A stretch of DNA of 64,000 nt from Bacteroidales bacterium (lineage in GTDB: Bacteria; Bacteroidota; Bacteroidia; Bacteroidales; UBA932): assembly GCA_017544265.1 (NCBI GenBank), contig JAFYEM010000029.1, positions 1-64,000 of the forward strand. The letters are read 5' to 3'. The notes beneath the pieces were generated by a model. The model did no database searches. It had not been told where the DNA came from and saw only the letters and a program-made list of their open reading frames with translations. The position numbers and the translations under genes are program-made. Of this stretch, positions 25,418 to 34,176 are shown piece after piece (position 1 is the first letter of the stretch; every line of letters begins with the position of its first letter).

Positions 25418-27591
25418 TTCAGTACAAGTTCGACAGTTTTGCCTTTCTCAAGTGCTGTCCCGGCCTTGGGGTTCTGTGAAGACACGTGGCCTGAGCCAGT
25501 GTAGCTGCACACGTAGCCGGAATTCTCAATTATCGCGAGTGCGTCCTTCAGACCGAGGTCTATTACGTCCGGGACCTTGTCTGAATTGCTGCTCTGGATT
25601 GTGGAGGGCGCGGTCATAATGGGCACTGCCGCTTCGCGGTTTATCTTGGTGTTCCAGTCGGGGACTATCGCGTATATCTTGTCAACTATTTCTTTCACGG
25701 CGAGGGCCGGGTAGGTTCCGCCGTAGAAACTGGTCGACGAGAGGTAGGAGTACACCGAAACCAGAATGGTGTATTTGGGGTTTTCTGCCGGGAAGAAGCC
25801 TACGAAGGTTCCCTGGTTCATCTTCCTGCCGAGCCTGTCGTGGTAGGGGTCCGCTCCGCGGTCCTTTGCAGGGAGGATAATCTGTGCGGTACCGGTCTTT
25901 CCCGCTACTGAGAGCTTGGCGTCCTTGAGCCGCTTTGCCGTTCCTTCCTCGGTGACGGCTTTCAGGGCGCGGGTGACGGTGTCCGCAGTGGCCTTGGAAC
26001 AGATGTGGTTAAGTACGCTGGGACCGTATTTCTTCAAAACCACTCCGTTTTTCTCCACAGACTCCACGAGGTAGGGCTTCTGCATAAGGCCTTTGTTGGC
26101 GATGGCGTTGTAGAAGGTCGCGACATGAAGCGGAGTCACCGCAAGGGAATAGCCGTATGCGGTGGTTCCGAGCACGGGACGGCTCCATGACTTGTTGTCA
26201 GGGGTTATCACCACTGGACTGCCAAGACCGGTTATGTCGAAAGCGAAACTCTCTCCGAGCTTGTAGGAGTAAATCTTGTCGAAGAAATTGCGCGGATTCT
26301 GGCCGTAGTAAGTCTCGGCAAGCTGTGCGAACACATAGTTGGAAGAAATCTCGAAGCCGTGCAGCACGCTTATGCTGTTGCTCCCGGTCTCCCTTTCATA
26401 GTCCACGATATGGGCGTCCTGCTTGTAGCACGACAGCACACGGCCATCCCGGTCACGGACGAAGCCGTGGTTGGTCGGTATGGTCATGTCCAGCGTAGGC
26501 ACGAAACCATCCTCAACGAGAGACACCAGGGTGGTGGTCTTCATCACTGAACCCTGTTCGGCCACTTCGGTCAGGGCGAGGTTGTTGATTTCTCCGAAGA
26601 GACTGTCGGTGGCGCTGCGGGACAGATTGACCATGGCCCTGACGGCTCCTGTCGATGCTTCCAGAAGTATGGCTACTCCGGCGCGTATCCTCGGGTCGTT
26701 CTCTATCTGGCGGCGCAGAGCCTTGTCGGCAATATCCTGGAAGTCTATGTTGATGGTGGAGCGGAGGTCGTTGCCGTCGGTTACTTTCAGGGAAGTGCTG
26801 TCATAGTCATGGACGGAAGTGTCGCCTTCGATGCTGCGGACCCATTCGTAGCCGTCGGTGCCGTGCAGGTCGAAGTTGAAACTGCCTTCCAGACCGATCC
26901 TGCGGTCTTCCTTGATGTAGCCGATTACGCGGCGTGCGAGGGAGCCGTATGGATAGATCCGTTCGTCGTGGCGGCTTTCCACCAGACCGCCCTTATAGCG
27001 GCCCTCGCGGAAGAGGGGGAGTCCCTTCAGCATCTGGAGGGTCTCGTAGTTGACATCCTTTGCGATAAGGAAGGTCCTGTTATTTGCGGCGCGGTGCTCG
27101 AGGATAGCCGTTTCATACTGGGCGGCAGTCCTTTTGGGGAAGATTTTTGCAAGCTCCACGGAAAGTCTTCCGGCTTTTTCCTGCCAGAGCTCCTCGGCCT
27201 GTTCTCCCTCTTTTTTCGGCGGGTCCTGGACTGGACGGCCTGCCTTGGCGGCGATTTCCCTCCTCTCCCGTTCGCGGCGGTCAATGTCTATGAATTCCTG
27301 CTTGCGAACGGTGCAGTCCATGTATATGTCGTACTTCGGCACGGAGATGGCAAGCGGGCGGCCGTCGCAGGAAAGTATGTTTCCGCGGCGGGGAGTGTTG
27401 TCTATCTTCTTGCTCGCGGGGCGGAAGTGGTTGATTACCTTCGCGTCCACCTCGTAGTGAAGCTGGATTTTGGCAATCTTCCATGCAATGGCAAAGCCCA
27501 GGCCGATGAACACGACGTACAGCAGCGTCATTACGACGCTGATGCGGTCGCTTCCGCCTATCTTTTCACGTATTTCAGTTTTCTTTGCCAC
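25414..27591 (-). CDS. ftsI: Septal class B penicillin-binding protein with PASTA domain
   Basis: A 725-residue bitopic transpeptidase. One N-terminal TM (about 18-40), a dimerisation or pedestal region, then the transpeptidase domain with SVMK (348-351, nucleophile Ser348), SSN (416-418) and KTGT (565-568). The C-terminus (about 672-725) is a PASTA domain, VIDLGLKDALAIIENSGY onward. It cross-links septal peptidoglycan with FtsW. An insertion rich in charged residues at about 100-140 is unusual. The start overlaps the ftsL-like gene by 17 bases; the stop overlaps murE as ATGA. Confidence 0.94.
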   Translation of the reverse strand: MAKKTEIREKIGGSDRISVVMTLLYVVFIGLGFAIAWKIAKIQLHYEVDAKVINHFRPASKKIDNTPRRGNILSCDGRPLAISVPKYDIYMDCTVRKQEFIDIDRRERERREIAAKAGRPVQDPPKKEGEQAEELWQEKAGRLSVELAKIFPKRTAAQYETAILEHRAANNRTFLIAKDVNYETLQMLKGLPLFREGRYKGGLVESRHDERIYPYGSLARRVIGYIKEDRRIGLEGSFNFDLHGTDGYEWVRSIEGDTSVHDYDSTSLKVTDGNDLRSTINIDFQDIADKALRRQIENDPRIRAGVAILLEASTGAVRAMVNLSRSATDSLFGEINNLALTEVAEQGSVMKTTTLVSLVEDGFVPTLDMTIPTNHGFVRDRDGRVLSCYKQDAHIVDYERETGSNSISVLHGFEISSNYVFAQLAETYYGQNPRNFFDKIYSYKLGESFAFDITGLGSPVVITPDNKSWSRPVLGTTAYGYSLAVTPLHVATFYNAIANKGLMQKPYLVESVEKNGVVLKKYGPSVLNHICSKATADTVTRALKAVTEEGTAKRLKDAKLSVAGKTGTAQIILPAKDRGADPYHDRLGRKMNQGTFVGFFPAENPKYTILVSVYSYLSSTSFYGGTYPALAVKEIVDKIYAIVPDWNTKINREAAVPIMTAPSTIQSSNSDKVPDVIDLGLKDALAIIENSGYVCSYTGSGHVSSQNPKAGTALEKGKTVELVLK

Positions 27592-27931
27592 CTCTTTTGC
27601 GTATTATCGTCGCGCTTTCTTCGGGAAGCGTTACCGTCGAATTCTCTTCTTCGAGCTTTTTCATTACATTTGAGATGCCCGTAATCTCAATCAGTTTTCC
27701 TCTTTTCTGTGCGTTCTGGACTTCCAGGGCCTCGATCACCGCCTTGTTCTTTTCCATCCTCACAAGTGTCTTGTCTATGCGGAAACTGATGAAAAGAGTC
27801 AGCCAGACCAGGAAGAAGAAGTAAAGGATATGGACATAATACTTGTCCGCCCTGAGCCTGAGCAGGAGCTCACCCTTCCCTATGGCTTTCAGTATGTTCC
27901 CCACGGAAAGCCAGAAATCCTTCATGTTCAT
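27575..27931 (-). CDS. ftsL: FtsL-like divisome protein
   Basis: A 118-residue small bitopic protein with one TM helix (about 32-52), followed by a heptad-like stretch (MEKNKAVIEALEVQNAQKRGK) expected to form a coiled coil. Sequence conservation in FtsL is low, so the call rests on topology and on position between rsmH and the septal PBP gene, as in nearly all dcw clusters. It starts in an ATGA overlap with rsmH; an in-frame ATG two codons later is possible. It overlaps ftsI by 17 bases. Confidence 0.82.
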   Translation of the reverse strand: MNMKDFWLSVGNILKAIGKGELLLRLRADKYYVHILYFFFLVWLTLFISFRIDKTLVRMEKNKAVIEALEVQNAQKRGKLIEITGISNVMKKLEEENSTVTLPEESATIIRKRGGKEN

Positions 27932-28809
27932 ACTCCAGCCCCCCTGTCTGTGATTTTTTCCGCAATCCGGAGCTTGGCGCTACGGGAGCGGGTGTTCGAT
28001 GCTATTTCTTCCTCCGACGGCAATATGGGTTTGCGGTTCACTGCCGCCATATCCTCCCTTTCGCGGATGAAGTTCTTGACCATCCTGTCTTCCAAGCTGT
28101 GGTATGTTATGACCACCAGTTTGCCGCCTTCCTTCAGCGACGCAGCCGCACCGTCAAGGAATTTTTCCAGCGAACGCATTTCCTCATTGACTTCGATGCG
28201 AAGGGCCTGATAGACCTTGGACAGCACTTTGTGTTCGGCTCCTTTCGGCAGGAAGGCTTCGACTGCGGCATTCAGCTCCGCCGTGGTCCGGATGGGAGAG
28301 GCTTCCCTCGCGCGAACTATCGCACGGGCCATCCTCTGTGCGCCGTCCACTTCGCCATAGACCTTCAGGATACGGCCGAGTTCTTCTTCGTCAGCATCGG
28401 CGATTACGTCTGCGGCTGTCCTTTCGCCATCTGAGCTCATCCTCATGTCCAGGGGCGCGTCGAAGCGGAAGGAAAAACCGCGTTCGGCAGTGTCGAACTG
28501 ATGCGAGGATACTCCCAGGTCCGCGAGGATTCCATCGGCTTTGCTCCCCGGGGCGAGAAGTTCGAGAAAGTTCTCCACAAAGCGGAAATTGCTCTGTACC
28601 AGAGTGAACCTCTTGTCCCGGGGGGCGTTTTCCGAGGCATCAACGTCACGATCGAAGGCGATGACTCGCCCGCCTGAAAGTAAGCGTGAAAGTATGGCGG
28701 CGGTGTGTCCACCGCCTCCGAAAGTGGCATCGACGTATAATCCTTCGGGGTTTCCTACGAGAGCGGAAATGCTCTCACGGAGCATTACGGGAGTATGATA
28801 CTGTGACAT
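27928..28809 (-). CDS. rsmH: 16S rRNA (cytosine-1402-N4) methyltransferase
   Basis: A 293-residue SAM-dependent methyltransferase acting on C1402 of 16S rRNA. It begins YHTPVMLRESISAL, has the SAM-binding DATFGGGGHTAAIL loop near residue 27, and ADLGVSSHQFD and VITYHSLEDRMVK motifs characteristic of RsmH (MraW). It is the second gene of the dcw cluster, 12 bases after mraZ. Confidence 0.97.
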   Translation of the reverse strand: MSQYHTPVMLRESISALVGNPEGLYVDATFGGGGHTAAILSRLLSGGRVIAFDRDVDASENAPRDKRFTLVQSNFRFVENFLELLAPGSKADGILADLGVSSHQFDTAERGFSFRFDAPLDMRMSSDGERTAADVIADADEEELGRILKVYGEVDGAQRMARAIVRAREASPIRTTAELNAAVEAFLPKGAEHKVLSKVYQALRIEVNEEMRSLEKFLDGAAASLKEGGKLVVITYHSLEDRMVKNFIREREDMAAVNRKPILPSEEEIASNTRSRSAKLRIAEKITDRGAGV

Positions 28810-28821
28810 TTGTGGTCCTCC

Positions 28822-29295
28822 CTATCTTTGCGAAGAGAGTTCCACTGCGGTAGCTTCGTATTCCTGTTCGGAAATCAGACCCTCTGCGCGATGTTCCTTC
28901 GCCCAGAGTTCGATTTTGTAGCCCACGCCTGCGAAAACAACTTCCTTGGTTACACCAATTGCGTCCAGGAGTTCTTTCGGAATGCTTAGGCGGCCGTACT
29001 TCTCGTCGGGAGTAACAGCAGCGCAGCCATCCATGTACTTCCTCCAGAAAGCAGCGTGAGCTTTGTTGAATACGATGTCCAGACGGCTCCGGATTTCTCC
29101 GGCAAGTCTCTCCCATTCCGCCCAGGTGTAGATTTCCAGACATCCTGCATAGATGTCCTTCCTGACCATCAGGCGCATGTCGGGAGCCTGGCCGTCTTTC
29201 GCTTCTGCGGCAAGTGCGGATTTGAAGACGGCAGGGAGCACGATACGCCCCTTGTCATCCAATTTTCCACTGCCTATGCCGAAGAAGTTGACCAT
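28822..29295 (-). CDS. mraZ: Transcriptional regulator MraZ
   Basis: A 157-residue protein with two SpoVT/AbrB-like swapped-hairpin domains, each carrying a family DxKGR or KYGRLS-type motif (KLDDKGRIVLP and EKYGRLSIPKELLD). MraZ forms rings that bind tandem repeats in its own promoter and regulate the dcw cluster. Four direct repeats with a 10-base period lie just upstream (29345-29384), as expected for autoregulation. It is the first gene of the directon. Confidence 0.95.
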   Translation of the reverse strand: MVNFFGIGSGKLDDKGRIVLPAVFKSALAAEAKDGQAPDMRLMVRKDIYAGCLEIYTWAEWERLAGEIRSRLDIVFNKAHAAFWRKYMDGCAAVTPDEKYGRLSIPKELLDAIGVTKEVVFAGVGYKIELWAKEHRAEGLISEQEYEATAVELSSQR

Positions 29296-29332
29296 TTTTT
29301 GTTAGTATTTCTATTTCTTTCACGCTGGGATA

Positions 29333-29340
29333 CAAAGGTA
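29333..29340 (-). promoter_or_regulatory. mraZ promoter -7 box
   Basis: TACCTTTG on the minus strand matches TAnnTTTG and would give a leader of about 30 bases before the mraZ ATG. The expected -33 position falls inside the MraZ repeats and has no clear TTTG, which fits a weak, repressible promoter. Confidence 0.65.
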
Positions 29341-29344
29341 GAAA

Positions 29345-29384
29345 TATTTTTCCAATTTCTTCCACTTTTTTCCAAAATTTTCCA
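29345..29384 (-). promoter_or_regulatory. MraZ operator: four 10-base direct repeats
   Basis: On the minus strand the sequence reads as four tandem decamers: TGGAAAATTT, TGGAAAAAAG, TGGAAGAAAT, TGGAAAAATA. Each TGGA core is exactly 10 bases (one helical turn) from the next. Known MraZ operators are TGGGN-type direct repeats with 5-base spacers, thus also a 10-base period. Here the core is TGGAA and there are four copies. The block abuts the -7 box and covers the -33 position, so MraZ binding should block RNA polymerase. Confidence 0.85.
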
Positions 29385-29403
29385 CAATTTTTTCAACATC
29401 GCA

Positions 29404-29442
29404 GAAAAAATTTTGCCTTGCTCGATTCCGGGCAAGGCAAAA
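29404..29442 (-). terminator. Intrinsic terminator after glpF
   Basis: Perfect 11-base inverted repeat, TTTTGCCTTGC at 29411-29421 and GCAAGGCAAAA at 29432-29442, followed on the minus strand by a run of six T. It ends the asnS-udk-tonB-glpF operon and insulates it from the mraZ operator directly downstream. Confidence 0.88.
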
Positions 29443-29502
29443 TGTATTTATTTGTTGAATTTCAGCGGGTTGCGGGGTATGCCCCGGATTCGCTTAAGTC
29501 AA

Positions 29503-30228
29503 TTAGAAAAGGAGGAGGTAACATCCTGCTGCGACTGCGGCGCCTGCAATGGGACCGGCGACCGGGACCCAGCTATAGCCCCAGAGGCTGTCGCGGCGGA
29601 AAATCAGGGCGTGAGCTGCTCTTGGAGAAAGGTCGCGGGCTGGATTCAGGGCATAGCCCGTAGTGCCGCCCAGGGACATGCCGAGAGCCATGATCACAGC
29701 TGTTACAGGGAATGAACCGATGGCTCCTGTTCCGGCCGGCACGCCGGCGACGTTGAAGGCGTTTCCGCTGGTTCCGAGGCAGAGAATAAGGAATACCAGA
29801 AGCCAGGTGGCTATTGTCTCGCAGAGGAAGTTCTGGGGATGGTTTTTGATGGCCGGAGTGGTGCAGAAGGTGCCGAGAACGGCGGCCGGATCTTCGGTGG
29901 CTTTGTAATGGTCGCGGAAGAATACCCATACCAGCAAGGCGCCTGCAAATCCGCCGAGCATCTGGGCAATGACATACCCGGTTACGCTCGCCCAGGGAAA
30001 GATTCCCGCGATTGCGAGGCCGAGGGTCACGGCGGGGTTCAGATGGGCGCCGGAAACAGGCCCCGCGATGAGGACGCCGGCCATTACTGCGAGGCCCCAG
30101 GCAAGGGTTATTACCACCCATCCGGCACCCTGGGCTTTGGATTTATTCAAGGTGACGTTTGCGCATACTCCGTCACCGAGCAGAACCAGGACGAGCGTCC
30201 CGATGAATTCGAAAATGTACTGTGTCAT
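29503..30228 (-). CDS. glpF: MIP-family channel, glycerol facilitator type
   Basis: A 241-residue six-helix membrane channel. The two pore NPA motifs are in SGAHLNPAVTL (about residue 60-70) and YALNPARDLSPR (about 195-206). The Asp after the second NPA-R marks aquaglyceroporins (GlpF type) rather than water-only AqpZ. It passively conducts glycerol and small polyols. The start overlaps the TonB-like gene stop (ATGA), and an intrinsic terminator follows. Confidence 0.9.
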   Translation of the reverse strand: MTQYIFEFIGTLVLVLLGDGVCANVTLNKSKAQGAGWVVITLAWGLAVMAGVLIAGPVSGAHLNPAVTLGLAIAGIFPWASVTGYVIAQMLGGFAGALLVWVFFRDHYKATEDPAAVLGTFCTTPAIKNHPQNFLCETIATWLLVFLILCLGTSGNAFNVAGVPAGTGAIGSFPVTAVIMALGMSLGGTTGYALNPARDLSPRAAHALIFRRDSLWGYSWVPVAGPIAGAAVAAGCYLLLF

Positions 30229-30932
30229 TGTGCTATAAATAAATATGTGATTGTTCCTTTCTGGTTGGACGGGGCTGTCTGGGAGACGGAAAAACGGCTC
30301 AGCCGGGCCGCCCTGACCGCGAATTCGCGAAGGCAGTTGTCCATGGAAGATACTGACTCATCGATTTTTGCATCAACCACCGAACCCTGGTTGTTTACGG
30401 TGATTATCACCCTGACTTCCCCGGCTCCGAGGCAGCGGTACGCCGGTATCTTCAGCAGGCTTGCCTTGCGCCCGTCCAGCGACCATTCCAGCACGGACGG
30501 CCCTGTATAGACCTCTTTTTTCTTCTCCGGAGTGTCTTTTTTGACGCTGGGGACGTTGACATAGTCATCCGGACTTTCGTCAGGGATATTCTGCCCGTCT
30601 TTCAGTTCCCGGGCAAGCCTTTCAGCGTCTTCATACAATTTCTGCGCGTCCGTTCCGCGGTCGTCTTTCAAGGCTGCGCGGTCAACCGCGATATTGCGTA
30701 CCGGAGCGCCGTAGCCCGACTGCGCAAGCAGCTGCTCCAGAAGTTCTTCCGCGCTTTTGACAAGCTTTTCCTTTTTCTCCGCTGCCTCCTTTTCCTCCTG
30801 TTTGGTAAAGTCCAGGACGAAGCTGTTTTCGCGCTGTATGGCATAACCAAGCTGGACAGAGAGTAAAACAATTATCACCGCGAGATGGATTATCGCGGTG
30901 ACAAGCAGTCCGGCCTTGGTTTCGGGACTCAT
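30225..30932 (-). CDS. TonB-like energy transducer
   Basis: A 235-residue protein with one N-terminal TM helix (about 7-29), a charged Lys/Glu-rich periplasmic linker, and a C-terminal domain (about 160-235) with the TonB-like strand pattern (GEVRVIITVNNQGSVVDAKI). It probably links the ExbB-ExbD proton-motive-force complex to outer-membrane receptors, or is a TolA-like variant. A classical proline-rich spacer is missing. It lies between udk and glpF with ATGA overlaps on both sides, separate from the exb cluster 2.2 kb upstream. Confidence 0.7.
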   Translation of the reverse strand: MSPETKAGLLVTAIIHLAVIIVLLSVQLGYAIQRENSFVLDFTKQEEKEAAEKKEKLVKSAEELLEQLLAQSGYGAPVRNIAVDRAALKDDRGTDAQKLYEDAERLARELKDGQNIPDESPDDYVNVPSVKKDTPEKKKEVYTGPSVLEWSLDGRKASLLKIPAYRCLGAGEVRVIITVNNQGSVVDAKIDESVSSMDNCLREFAVRAARLSRFSVSQTAPSNQKGTITYLFIAQ

Positions 30933-31561
30933 TTACGGTGACGCTTGCGCTGCTTCAGGGCCTTCTCGACAGTGGTCGTCAGCACATCGATTGCGACTCT
31001 GTTGTGGCCGCCCTGGGGAACTATTATGTCCGCGTAGCGCTTAGACGGTTCTATGAACTGAAGGTGCATAGGCTTAACCGTGTCGCAGTAGTGCTCGATG
31101 GCGGATTCGATGGTGCGGCCGCGCTCTGCGATGTCGCGAATAATGATCCGCACCACCCGGTCGTCGTCGTCCGCATCGACGAAAATCTTTATGTTCATCT
31201 GGTCGCGGAGTTCCTTGCATGTGAAAATAAGAATACCTTCCACGATTATCACTTCCGCGGGCTCTACGGTAACGGTCTCAGTGGTGCTGCGGGTGCAGGT
31301 GATATATGAATAGACCGGCTGCTGTATGGTCTTCCCGCTTTTGAGTTCGCGGACTTGCTGGCACATCAGTTTCCAGTCGATGGCGTCAGGATGGTCGAAG
31401 TTGATGTTCTTGCGCTCCTCCATGGGGATGTGGCTGGAATCTTTGTAATAGGAGTCCTGGGGAATGATGACTACTTCTTTCCCCTTGAGTTGTTCCATGA
31501 TGGCCTTTACGACCGTGGTTTTTCCCGAGCCGGAACCGCCGGCGATACCGATGACAAGCAT
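30929..31561 (-). CDS. udk: Uridine kinase
   Basis: A 210-residue P-loop kinase that phosphorylates uridine and cytidine in pyrimidine salvage. Walker A is GGSGSGKTT at 8-16; the nucleoside-binding stretch PQDSYYKD and a VEGILIF motif follow. The length is normal for bacterial Udk. It follows asnS by three bases and overlaps the TonB-like gene by ATGA. Confidence 0.95.
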   Translation of the reverse strand: MLVIGIAGGSGSGKTTVVKAIMEQLKGKEVVIIPQDSYYKDSSHIPMEERKNINFDHPDAIDWKLMCQQVRELKSGKTIQQPVYSYITCTRSTTETVTVEPAEVIIVEGILIFTCKELRDQMNIKIFVDADDDDRVVRIIIRDIAERGRTIESAIEHYCDTVKPMHLQFIEPSKRYADIIVPQGGHNRVAIDVLTTTVEKALKQRKRHRK

Positions 31562-31564
31562 ATT

Positions 31565-32959
31565 CTAGAATTCTGCGTTTTTTGGGGTTCTGGGGAAAGT
31601 AATGACGTCACGGATGTTGGCCATTCCGGTGACGAACAGCAGCAGTCGCTCGAAGCCGAGCCCGAAGCCGCTGTGGGGGACTGTGCCGAATCGGCGCGTG
31701 TCTATGTACCATTCCAGATTCTTTCGCGACATCCCGAGTTCGTCGATCCTGCGTTCAAGTTTTTCCAGAGAGGCTTCCCTCTCGCTTCCGCCGATGATCT
31801 CTCCGATTTTAGGGAAGAGCACGTCCATGCCCCGGACAGTCTTTCCGTCATCGTTCTGCTTCATGTAGAAAGCTTTGATTGCAGCGGGGAAGTCAGTGAG
31901 AATAACTGGTTTCTGGAAATGCTTCTCCACAAGATAGCGCTCGTGCTCGCTCTGGAAATCGGTGCCCCAGTGGACAGGATATTCGAATTTAACTCCCTCC
32001 GCAACTGCTTTTTCCAGTATTTCCACGGCGCGGGTGTAGGTGACTCTCTCGAAAGTGATTCCGAGAACGCTGCGGAGTCTCTCGACAAGGCCTTCGTCAT
32101 ATTTGGACTGAAGGAACAGAAGGTCGTCCATGCAGTTGTCCAAAGCGTACTGGACCAGGTATTTTACGAACTCTTCCGCAAGGTCCATATCATCGGAAAT
32201 GTCGTAGAAGGCCATTTCCGGTTCTATCATCCAGAATTCTGCGAGGTGGCGCGGGGTATTGGAATTCTCGGCGCGGAAAGTGGGACCGAAAGTATAGATT
32301 TCGCCCACGGCGGTGGCTCCGAGTTCGCCCTCAAGCTGTCCTGAGACCGTCAGGCTGGTCTTTTTGCCGAAGAAATCCTTCGAGAAATCCACATTGCCCT
32401 TCTTGTCCAGAGGAATGTTCTTAAGGTCCATGGTGGTGACCTGGAACATGTCGCCTGCGCCCTCGGCGTCAGATTCGGTGATAAGCGGGGTGTGCAGATA
32501 GACAAATCCCTTGTCGTTGAAGAACTTGTGTATCGCGAAGGCCATGGCGTGGCGGATCCTCAGTACGGCGCCGAAAGTATTGGTGCGTGGCCTGAGGTGG
32601 GCTATGGAACGGAGATATTCAAGGGTGGTATCCTTTTTCTGCAGTGGATAGCGCATGGGGTCGCATTCGCCCAGAACTTCGATTGAACTGGCCTGGATTT
32701 CCACAGCCTGCCCGCTTCCGAGCGATTCCACGAGCTTTCCTTCAACCGAGAGGGACGCCCCGGTCGTTACCCTCTTGAGCAGTTCCTCGTCGAAGACGTC
32801 GGCATCTGCCACCACCTGTATATTATTAATGGTTGAACCGTCGTTCAGTGCGATGAATTTAACCTGACGGTTGCCTCTTTTAGTGCGAACCCACCCTTTT
32901 GCGAGAACCTCGCATCCCGGCTGCATGGAAAGCAGCTCCTTGATTTTCATCCTTTTCAT
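31565..32959 (-). CDS. asnS: Asparaginyl-tRNA synthetase
   Basis: A 464-residue class IIb synthetase. The N-terminal OB fold (about 15-105) binds the anticodon. Motif 2 lies around [28 protein letters not shown], and motif 3 is [15 protein letters not shown] near the C-terminus. The AEFWMIEPE form separates AsnS from AspS. ATG 32959 is used; a second ATG three codons later is possible. It is first in an operon with its own clear promoter. Confidence 0.97.
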   Translation of the reverse strand: MKRMKIKELLSMQPGCEVLAKGWVRTKRGNRQVKFIALNDGSTINNIQVVADADVFDEELLKRVTTGASLSVEGKLVESLGSGQAVEIQASSIEVLGECDPMRYPLQKKDTTLEYLRSIAHLRPRTNTFGAVLRIRHAMAFAIHKFFNDKGFVYLHTPLITESDAEGAGDMFQVTTMDLKNIPLDKKGNVDFSKDFFGKKTSLTVSGQLEGELGATAVGEIYTFGPTFRAENSNTPRHLAEFWMIEPEMAFYDISDDMDLAEEFVKYLVQYALDNCMDDLLFLQSKYDEGLVERLRSVLGITFERVTYTRAVEILEKAVAEGVKFEYPVHWGTDFQSEHERYLVEKHFQKPVILTDFPAAIKAFYMKQNDDGKTVRGMDVLFPKIGEIIGGSEREASLEKLERRIDELGMSRKNLEWYIDTRRFGTVPHSGFGLGFERLLLFVTGMANIRDVITFPRTPKNAEF

Positions 32960-32983
32960 TTAGTATAAAATCCTATAATCCCA

Positions 32984-33014
32984 CAAAGGTAACGTTTTTT
33001 TCGTCCTTTTCAAA
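32984..33014 (-). promoter_or_regulatory. asnS promoter
   Basis: On the minus strand, TTTG (33014-33011), a 19-base spacer and TACCTTTG (32991-32984) form a full Bacteroidota housekeeping promoter. The ATG follows about 25 bases after the -7 box. Confidence 0.8.
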
Positions 33015-33028
33015 TATGGGCGATAATG

Positions 33029-33093
33029 AAAAAACAACCGGCTCCGGTTTGTGCACTGAAAGTAAGGTCGATGTGCTCAAGCCGGAGCCGGTT
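33029..33093 (-). terminator. Terminator of the exbB-exbD operon
   Basis: Perfect 12-base inverted repeat, AACCGGCTCCGG at 33036-33047 and CCGGAGCCGGTT at 33082-33093, with a 34-base loop. On the minus strand it is followed by six T (33034-33029). The long loop is unusual but the stem is strong. Confidence 0.8.
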
Positions 33094-33113
33094 ATTAAAA
33101 AAGTCTGAAGAAA

Positions 33114-33587
33114 CTAGTCTTCTGAAGGTTTACGCGCGGAATACATGATCTTCAGCGCGCTGCAGCGTCGTAACTCTTGCTTGACATCGGACACGATACC
33201 CATACGGACATCCTGGTCCGCACGGATTGCGACTGTCATGAAGGAGCGGTCCGCCTCGGACATGGCGTCGCGTTCAGCGGCGATGAAGTCACGGATGTCG
33301 TCCACAGTCTTGAAGGAGTCGTTGAGCTGGATACGTGCATCGGTACCGTACATACCCTGAAGGTGCTTTACGGGGGTTCCGATATTGATGTAGGACGCGA
33401 GGTCCTTGCGCTCCAGTTTTGCTACTTCGGATGCGGCAGGCAGCTTCACGATGACCTTGTTCTCAGTCTCACGGAGCTGAGTGGTGACCATGAAGAAGAA
33501 CAGGAGCATGAACACGATATCGGAAAGGGAACCCGAAGAAATGCCGGGAACGTCCTTTTTGTTGTTTGAACCACCGAATTTTGACAT
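33114..33587 (-). CDS. ExbD/TolR-family protein (second copy)
   Basis: A 157-residue protein with a short cytoplasmic N-terminus, a single TM helix carrying the family aspartate (SLSDIVFMLLFFFMVTTQL, Asp about residue 23), and a periplasmic domain ending AIRADQDVRMGIVSDVKQEL. ExbD subunits form the rotor-like core inside the ExbB pentamer and carry protons. It is the last gene of the exb operon, 11 bases after the first exbD, with a terminator behind it. Confidence 0.9.
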   Translation of the reverse strand: MSKFGGSNNKKDVPGISSGSLSDIVFMLLFFFMVTTQLRETENKVIVKLPAASEVAKLERKDLASYINIGTPVKHLQGMYGTDARIQLNDSFKTVDDIRDFIAAERDAMSEADRSFMTVAIRADQDVRMGIVSDVKQELRRCSALKIMYSARKPSED

Positions 33588-33598
33588 AATTCTATCTC

Positions 33599-34174
33599 CT
33601 ATTTTTTACCGGTATCCTTAGGCTCGGCCTCGGAAATATTCTGAGGCACGACCTTCTTGACAATGTTCTGCTGCTCTTCCGAAAGGGCCGCGAAGCGTTT
33701 TCCGTACTCCCTCATCGAGAACTCGTCACGAAGTTCGTTGACGGCCTTGACGAGTTCATTCTGGACGGCGATATAGGCCTGATAGCTGGTACCGCGGTCA
33801 TTCTGCAGGGAGATGACACCCTTCGAAACCGAATACATGCGGCCTTCGATTTCCTTCATTTCCTTTTCGGGGAGATTCGGGTCATCCTTGGGGTTGGTCA
33901 GGAACTCCTTGATTTTGTCTTTCAGGAAGGTAACATCCAGGGCTTCGTTACCGGCAAACAGCCTGTCGGCCGAGTTGATACGCACAATGATGATATTGCG
34001 GCGGTTCACTTTCTGGTCTTCCACCTTCTGGTCCTTGTCGGGAATAGGGGGGAGACGGCGCTGCAGACCTGACTGTTCGCCCATGGTGGTCGTCATCAGG
34101 AAGTAGCACAGCAGCAGGAAAGCGATATCAGCAGTCGAGCTCGAGTTGATTGCAGGTGTTTTTTTCTTGCCCAT
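33599..34174 (-). CDS. exbD: ExbD/TolR-family protein (first copy)
   Basis: A 191-residue protein with a family TM segment (STADIAFLLLCYFLMTTTM, with the proton-path Asp) and a larger periplasmic domain than the second copy. It includes an insertion of about 50 residues with IEGRMYSVSKGVISLQNDRGTSY before the final strand-helix unit. Two dissimilar ExbD proteins next to one ExbB is a common Bacteroidota arrangement and may allow a mixed dimer in the ExbB pore. It starts two bases after the membrane-protein gene. Confidence 0.9.
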   Translation of the reverse strand: MGKKKTPAINSSSTADIAFLLLCYFLMTTTMGEQSGLQRRLPPIPDKDQKVEDQKVNRRNIIIVRINSADRLFAGNEALDVTFLKDKIKEFLTNPKDDPNLPEKEMKEIEGRMYSVSKGVISLQNDRGTSYQAYIAVQNELVKAVNELRDEFSMREYGKRFAALSEEQQNIVKKVVPQNISEAEPKDTGKK

Positions 34175-34176
34175 AG

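Larger units (their letters stand above)
2043..29384 (-). other. Predicted 27-kb directon: dcw cluster through NRPS module
   Basis: Eighteen minus-strand genes from mraZ to the STAS gene are spaced by overlaps or gaps of 12 bases or less, except for the 138-base murG-murC gap. ATGA overlaps are seen at rsmH/ftsL, ftsI/murE, murE/mraY, ftsW/murG, murC/ftsQ, ftsZ/gltX and gltX/kinase. I see no terminator or good internal promoter box in the gaps. A single transcript, possibly processed or boosted inside, is inferred, not shown. Confidence 0.6.

Noticed and set aside
29345..29384. Regularly spaced repeats as a mini CRISPR array
   Set aside because: The period is 10 bases, there are no spacers, and the position before mraZ fits an operator.
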